Shown here one piece after another: positions 60,437-64,000 of a DNA stretch of 64,000 bases. Position numbers and translations under genes: made by a program. Within the stretch, counting starts at the first letter, position 1. Each line of letters begins with the position of its first letter. The notes below the pieces were generated by a model. That model was not told the DNA's origin, did no database searches, and saw nothing but the letters and a program-made list of their open reading frames with translations. Source of the stretch: Curtobacterium sp. MCPF17_002 (GTDB lineage Bacteria; Actinomycetota; Actinomycetes; Actinomycetales; Microbacteriaceae); contig NZ_CP126251.1 in assembly GCF_003234115.2 (NCBI RefSeq), forward strand, positions 992,001 through 1,056,000, in the 5' to 3' direction.

Positions 60437-60864
60437 GCGTCGGACGCCGACGTCCCCGTGCTGCTCCGGCTCCGTCGCGCGTCCGCGCGGCCGAGGAACC
60501 AGCGGGCGAGCCCGCGCCACCCCAGGAGGAAGACACCCAGCACGATGGTGGCGACGATGACGAACGAGATCGGCAGCGGGTTGCCGTCGACGTCGCCCTG
60601 ACCGGTGGCGACCCGGATCGCCAGTCCGACGAAGACGGTGAGGACCCAGACGACGACGCCGGTCGGCCAGAACCGCAACGGACGTGCCCACGCCCCGCTC
60701 GTGACGTAGGCGATCGCCCACCCCGCGAGGAACGGGTACGCGGTCGTCCAGAGCCCGAGGGCCGTCTCCGCCTCGCCGTGGGACGAGCGCCCGATCAGCG
60801 TGAAGACGACGATGAGCACGACGTCGATGACGGCTGCGAGCCAACCCCAGGTACGTACGTTCAC
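60433..60864 (-). CDS. DUF3054 family membrane protein
   Basis: 143 residues from GTG 60864. Four hydrophobic segments: GWLAAVIDVVLIVVFTLIG, AYPFLAGWAIAYVTSG, VVVWVLTVFVGLAIRVA, SFVIVATIVLGVFLLGW. The motif FTLIGRSSH after the first helix is typical of DUF3054. Function unknown. Coupled to the LacI-type regulator by a 4-nt overlap and divergent from the nuclease-like gene, with 121 bp between starts. Confidence 0.82.
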   Translation of the reverse strand: MNVRTWGWLAAVIDVVLIVVFTLIGRSSHGEAETALGLWTTAYPFLAGWAIAYVTSGAWARPLRFWPTGVVVWVLTVFVGLAIRVATGQGDVDGNPLPISFVIVATIVLGVFLLGWRGLARWFLGRADARRSRSSTGTSASDA

Positions 60865-60985
60865 CCGGACAGTCTCGCAGCTCGGACGGCTCCGGCTTCT
60901 CCACAGGCAGGCGTCGCCCTCGTCTTGTCCACAGATCCGCCGCCGCCCCGATGGCTCCCGTCCCCCGACCACCACCATCGTGGGG

Positions 60986-61936
60986 GTGAACCGTCAGATC
61001 GCCCTCGCCCCGCTCCCCGCCGTCACCGTCCTCCGGACCTCGAGGCACCGTCCAGCCGAGTCCGAGGTGATCAGGAGGCGGGCGGACGCGCAGGAGCTCG
61101 TCCGCATCGGGCGAGGGAAGTTCGTCGACGCGGCCGCTTGGGCAGCCCTGCGGCCGGCGGAACAGCACCTGGTCCGTATCGGTGCGTCCGCCGATCGCAT
61201 CGGACCCGACCAGGTTGTCTCACACGTCTCGGCGGCAGTCGTGCTCGGCGTTCCGACGGTGTCGCCGCCGCCCGATCGAGTGCACGTGACCACGGTCGGG
61301 AGTGATCGGCGAACCACGAATGCTTCCTTCGTCGTCCACGCCGACCTCGACCCGGTACTGGACCCGAGCAGGATCAGCACGCCGGAAGGCCTGCAGCTGA
61401 GCGGACCTGTTCGGATCGCCGCCGACGTGGCCCTCACGCTGCCGTTCATCGACGCCGTCGTGGCGCTCGACGACCTGCTCCGCCGGGGTGTTCCCCGAGC
61501 AGCCGTGCGCGACACGATCGCGCGGCGTGGCCCCAAGGGTCGCCGTCGGGCGCTCCGTGCGGTGGACTTCGCCGACTCCGCGTCGGACTCGCCGGGTGAG
61601 TCGATCGCGCGCACCCGGTTCGATCAGTTCGGCACGGAGGAGCCCGTGCTGCAGCACCGTTTCAGGTCGTCCGGGCAACCGGACATCGTGGTGGACTTCT
61701 GGTTCCTCTCGGCCGGCGTCGTGGTCGAGTTCGACGGCGAGGCGAAGTACCGCGACCCGACGATGCGGAACGGGCGTTCGGCGGAGGACGTGGTCGTCGC
61801 TGAGAAGTACCGGGAGGACCGGCTGCGGTCCATGCCCGGCGTCCGGCACGTCGTGCGGTTGCGATGGGCCGATCTGTGGGACGAGGCGACGTTGCGCGCG
61901 AAGCTGCGGCGGGCAGGCGTCCGGATGCGACGCTGA
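60986..61936 (+). CDS. AbiEi-like N terminus with PD-(D/E)XK-like C-terminal domain, orphan
   Basis: 316 residues from GTG 60986; GTG 60980 is an alternative. The N-terminal region (RRRADAQELVRIGRGKFVDAAAW) resembles the winged helix of AbiEi/type IV antitoxin-domain proteins. The C-terminal 100 residues (QPDIVVDFWFLSAGVVVEFDGEAKYRDPTM, then EKYREDRLRSMPGVRHVVRLRWADLW) look like a small restriction-endonuclease fold: Asp in the first strand, and EAK as the D/E-X-K element, as in DUF559/Vsr-type proteins. No AbiEii toxin is nearby. Role unknown. Confidence 0.68.
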   Translation: MNRQIALAPLPAVTVLRTSRHRPAESEVIRRRADAQELVRIGRGKFVDAAAWAALRPAEQHLVRIGASADRIGPDQVVSHVSAAVVLGVPTVSPPPDRVHVTTVGSDRRTTNASFVVHADLDPVLDPSRISTPEGLQLSGPVRIAADVALTLPFIDAVVALDDLLRRGVPRAAVRDTIARRGPKGRRRALRAVDFADSASDSPGESIARTRFDQFGTEEPVLQHRFRSSGQPDIVVDFWFLSAGVVVEFDGEAKYRDPTMRNGRSAEDVVVAEKYREDRLRSMPGVRHVVRLRWADLWDEATLRAKLRRAGVRMRR

Positions 61937-62194
61937 GCGCTGAGCGTCCCGTGCGAGCTTCGCCACTCGGTGCGAGCTTGTTGCGGCGCACGGGGTGATC
62001 AACCTCGCACCAGAGCAGGCGCAGCGGCGACCGCGCGCGCCCGCGCCCGGAGTTCACCCGACGGCGACGCCCGCGGCACCTGGCGTTCACCCGGCAGCGC
62101 CACACTCGACCACCGTGCGGGAACGTTCCCGCACCAGCACACACCAAGCACGCCCCACCCCGAACACCCCCACGAAACCAGGGAGACCACCGAC
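61937..62194. other. Intergenic region upstream of second ABC importer
   Basis: 61951-62010 holds a degenerate copy of the 59345 inverted repeat (right arm GATCAACCTCGCAC intact, left arm decayed to GTGCGAGCTTCGCC). The remaining 180 bp include GCGGGAACGTTCCCGC (62111-62126), a perfect 16-bp palindrome that could be an operator for the importer. I see no clear promoter boxes. Confidence 0.55.
62111..62126. promoter_or_regulatory. 16-bp perfect palindrome, candidate operator
   Basis: GCGGGAAC/GTTCCCGC, 69 nt upstream of the binding-protein start. Length and symmetry suit a LacI-type operator; the GTG-adjacent LacI regulator gene is 1.7 kb away. Its centre is AACGTT, as in many LacI-family sites. 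Confidence 0.4.
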
Positions 62195-63352
62195 GTGAAG
62201 ACCCGAGTCCTCGCCGGCCTCGCGATCGCCGCAACCGCGACCGTCGCACTGTCCGGCTGCGTGCAGAGCGCCAACGCCTCGAACGCTGCCGACGCGAGCA
62301 GCGGCACCACGAGCCTCACCGTGTTCATCAGCGGCGACACCAACGTCCAGGACCTCTGGGAGAAGTCGCTCATCCCGGCCTTCGAGAAGGCGAACCCGAC
62401 GATCCACGTCAGCACGAGCATCGACCTGCACGGCGAGCACGACGCGCAGACCCAGGCGAACCTCGCCACCGCGGTCAAGGCGGGCAAGAGCGTTGCCTAC
62501 GACCTCGTGGACGCCGGGTTCGTCACGACCGCTGGCAAGGCCGGCCTGATGGCGACGGTCAGCGACAGCACGATCCCGAACCTCAAGGACGTCCCGGACG
62601 CCACGAAGCAGCAGGGCGGCGACAGCGCCATCCCGTACCGCGCCTCGAGCGTGCTGCTGGCGTACGACGCGAAGAAGGTCACGGACCCGCCGAAGACCCT
62701 CGACGACCTGCTCGCCTGGATCAAGGCCAACCCAGGCGAGTTCGCCTACAACTCCCCGTCGTCCGGCGGTTCCGGCGGGTCGTTCGTCGCCACGGTCCTC
62801 GCGAAGTACCTGTCGGCATCGGAGCAGAAGACGATGCAGACGACGTACGACAAGTCGCTCGAGTCGAAGTGGGACAAGGGGTTCCAGACCCTGAAGGACC
62901 TCGGCCCGTCGACGTACCAGAAGGGCGTCTACCCCAACGGCAACGACCAGGTCGTGCAGCTGCTCGGCAGCGGCCAGATCGCGATGGCGCCGGTGTGGAG
63001 CGACCAGTTCATCACCTCGCAGAAGACCGGCGTGATCCCGAAGACGGTCAAGGCGGTCCAGATCGACGACCCGTCGTTCACGGGCAGCGCGAGCTTCCTC
63101 GGCATCCCGAAGACGGAGCCGAAGGCCAAGAAGGCCGCAGCCGAGAAGCTCGCCGACTTCGTCCTCGGCTCGACGGGCCAGCAGCTCGTCGCGAGCGCCG
63201 TCTCCGGCTACCCGGTCGTCCCGCTCGACACGCTGCCGAAGTCGGTCGCCGAGCAGTTCGCCGACGCCAACCCGTCGACGCTCCGCCTCGGCTTCCAGAG
63301 CGACTTCTCCGCCGACATGAACGCGGCGTGGGACGCGAAGGTCCCGCAGTGA
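62195..63352 (+). CDS. ABC transporter substrate-binding lipoprotein
   Basis: 385 residues from GTG 62195, with GGGAG 10 nt upstream. Lipobox VALSGCVQS (Cys about 24). Binding-protein features: LTVFISGDTNVQDLWEKSLIPAFEKANP (about 43-70) and SAIPYRASSVLLAYDAKKV (about 145). The fold class resembles periplasmic proteins for iron, thiamine, polyamines or phosphonates rather than large sugar-binding types; ligand unknown. The stop overlaps the permease GTG by 4 nt. Confidence 0.85.
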   Translation: MKTRVLAGLAIAATATVALSGCVQSANASNAADASSGTTSLTVFISGDTNVQDLWEKSLIPAFEKANPTIHVSTSIDLHGEHDAQTQANLATAVKAGKSVAYDLVDAGFVTTAGKAGLMATVSDSTIPNLKDVPDATKQQGGDSAIPYRASSVLLAYDAKKVTDPPKTLDDLLAWIKANPGEFAYNSPSSGGSGGSFVATVLAKYLSASEQKTMQTTYDKSLESKWDKGFQTLKDLGPSTYQKGVYPNGNDQVVQLLGSGQIAMAPVWSDQFITSQKTGVIPKTVKAVQIDDPSFTGSASFLGIPKTEPKAKKAAAEKLADFVLGSTGQQLVASAVSGYPVVPLDTLPKSVAEQFADANPSTLRLGFQSDFSADMNAAWDAKVPQ

Positions 63353-64000
63353 CGCAGGTCACCGACCGGGAGGCCCGTGGCGACTCCGCCACGGGCCTCC
63401 CGCCCGTCCCGTCGCGGGTCCAGGGCGCGTCAGGCCCCGCGGGCCAGGGCGCGTCCCGCGCGGGGCGCAGCACCCGGCAGCGGTCGGACCGCCGTCGGCG
63501 GTGGCAGGGCCTCGCCCTCGTCGCCGCGCCGGTGCTCGTCGTCGTGCTGTTCGTCGGCGTCCCCGTGGTGAACGCCGCACTGTTCAGCCTCGGGTTCACC
63601 GGAGGGCTCAACGCGGCGCTCGCGGACATCGGCGGCGACACCGTCCGTGGCTTCTCGCTCGCGGTCTACGGCACGCTGCTCGGCAACCCGACGTTCCTCC
63701 GCGACCTCGTGGCGACGATCGGCGTCACCGCGCTGTCGACCGGAATCACGGTGGCGCTCGCCGTGGCGGTGGCCGTGATCCTCCGGCTCCGCGGCGGGTT
63801 CCTCGGCAAGACGCTCAGCGTGCTCGCGGTGGTGCCGATCTTCGTGCCCGTTGTCATCGCGAGCTGGTCGATCCTGACGTTCACCGACGCGCAGGGCTTC
63901 CTGCGCAGCCTCGGTGCGCAGTTCGGCATGGAGTTCCCGGTGTGGGGCTACACGCTCGTCGCCGTCGTGTTCGGCAGCGTCTGGACGAGCCTGCCGTTCG
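63349..64000 (+). CDS. ABC transporter permease, C terminus beyond window
   Basis: 217 residues visible from GTG 63349 (GTGA overlap). The first 60 residues are hydrophilic (VTQVTDREARGDSATGL...), partly encoded by a palindrome at 63367-63402. Membrane segments then start: GLALVAAPVLVVVLFVGVPVV, ATIGVTALSTGITVALAVAVAVIL, LSVLAVVPIFVPVVIASWSIL. No alternative start exists before the first membrane helix. It is the inner-membrane part of the importer begun by the preceding gene. Confidence 0.88.
   Translation, partial: MTQVTDREARGDSATGLPPVPSRVQGASGPAGQGASRAGRSTRQRSDRRRRWQGLALVAAPVLVVVLFVGVPVVNAALFSLGFTGGLNAALADIGGDTVRGFSLAVYGTLLGNPTFLRDLVATIGVTALSTGITVALAVAVAVILRLRGGFLGKTLSVLAVVPIFVPVVIASWSILTFTDAQGFLRSLGAQFGMEFPVWGYTLVAVVFGSVWTSLPF
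63367..63402. repeat. 16-bp-arm palindrome (GGAGGC family) inside start of ABC permease gene
   Basis: CGGGAGGCCCGTGGCG and its exact complement with a 4-nt loop, starting 15 nt after the binding-protein stop; it is translated as REARGDSATGLPP-type sequence. Confidence 0.85.

Overview
This is a high-G+C (roughly 70 percent by eye) actinobacterial chromosome segment. Gene content and order (nudC / UvrD2-type helicase / ThiF-like / DUF2342; DUF3039 / pncB; murI-rph-rdgB; mnmA-ligA-gatCAB), abundant GTG starts, TagGH-type polymer export and lipoprotein-rich ABC systems point to Microbacteriaceae. Curtobacterium or a close relative is my best guess, from memory of similar proteins rather than a search. 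I see no prophage, transposase, CRISPR array, rRNA or integrase. Both ends cut genes.

Layout. 1-15.4 kb: truncated phosphotransferase, NAD(H) pyrophosphatase, UvrD-type helicase, orphan ThiF-like protein, DUF2342 metalloprotease-like protein, PDZ/Lon-like protease, UPF0182 membrane protein, initiator tRNA, a 0.5 kb block of three tandem repeats, nitrilase-family amidohydrolase, aminotransferase and a large HtrA-like protease. 15.5-22.4 kb: a cell-surface polymer locus of two convergent arms (two GT2 glycosyltransferases, CDP-alcohol phosphatidyltransferase, TagF-like polymerase; then nucleotidyltransferase, permease and ATPase of an exporter). 22.7-25.5 kb: a two-gene ABC transporter, followed by 0.8 kb of palindromes and hairpin repeats. 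26.4-43.6 kb: mostly housekeeping (DUF3039, pncB, murI-rph-rdgB, DedA, tRNA-Leu, MFS exporter, mnmA, ligA, alpha/beta hydrolase, class A PBP, gatCAB). 43.7-47.6 kb: type III polyketide synthase with methyltransferase, a toxin-antitoxin-like pair and a GlxA-type regulator. 47.7-57.6 kb: GAPDH; a sugar operon on the minus strand (ROK regulator, solute-binding lipoprotein, two permeases, GH4 phospho-glycosidase, BadF-type sugar kinase); a zinc alcohol dehydrogenase. 57.6-64 kb: DUF3097, hypothetical protein, LacI regulator with DUF3054, a nuclease-like orphan, and the start of a second ABC importer.

How it works together. Genes within operons are tightly coupled by ATGA, GTGA or TGATG overlaps. 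About thirteen genes or operons start with a TANNNT hexamer only 6-7 nt before the start codon, which suggests leaderless transcription is common. The intergenic space is rich in perfect or near-perfect palindromes belonging to several dispersed families. One family sits exactly at the binding-protein/permease junction of both ABC importers, where it is read in frame as the permease N terminus.

Most promising leads: a toxin-antitoxin-like pair (45642-46560) whose candidate operator has four GTAC cores at exact 9-bp spacing; the hairpins at both ABC junctions; the non-PTS kinase plus GH4 sugar operon; and the palindrome families. All functions come from reading motifs; no database search was run.
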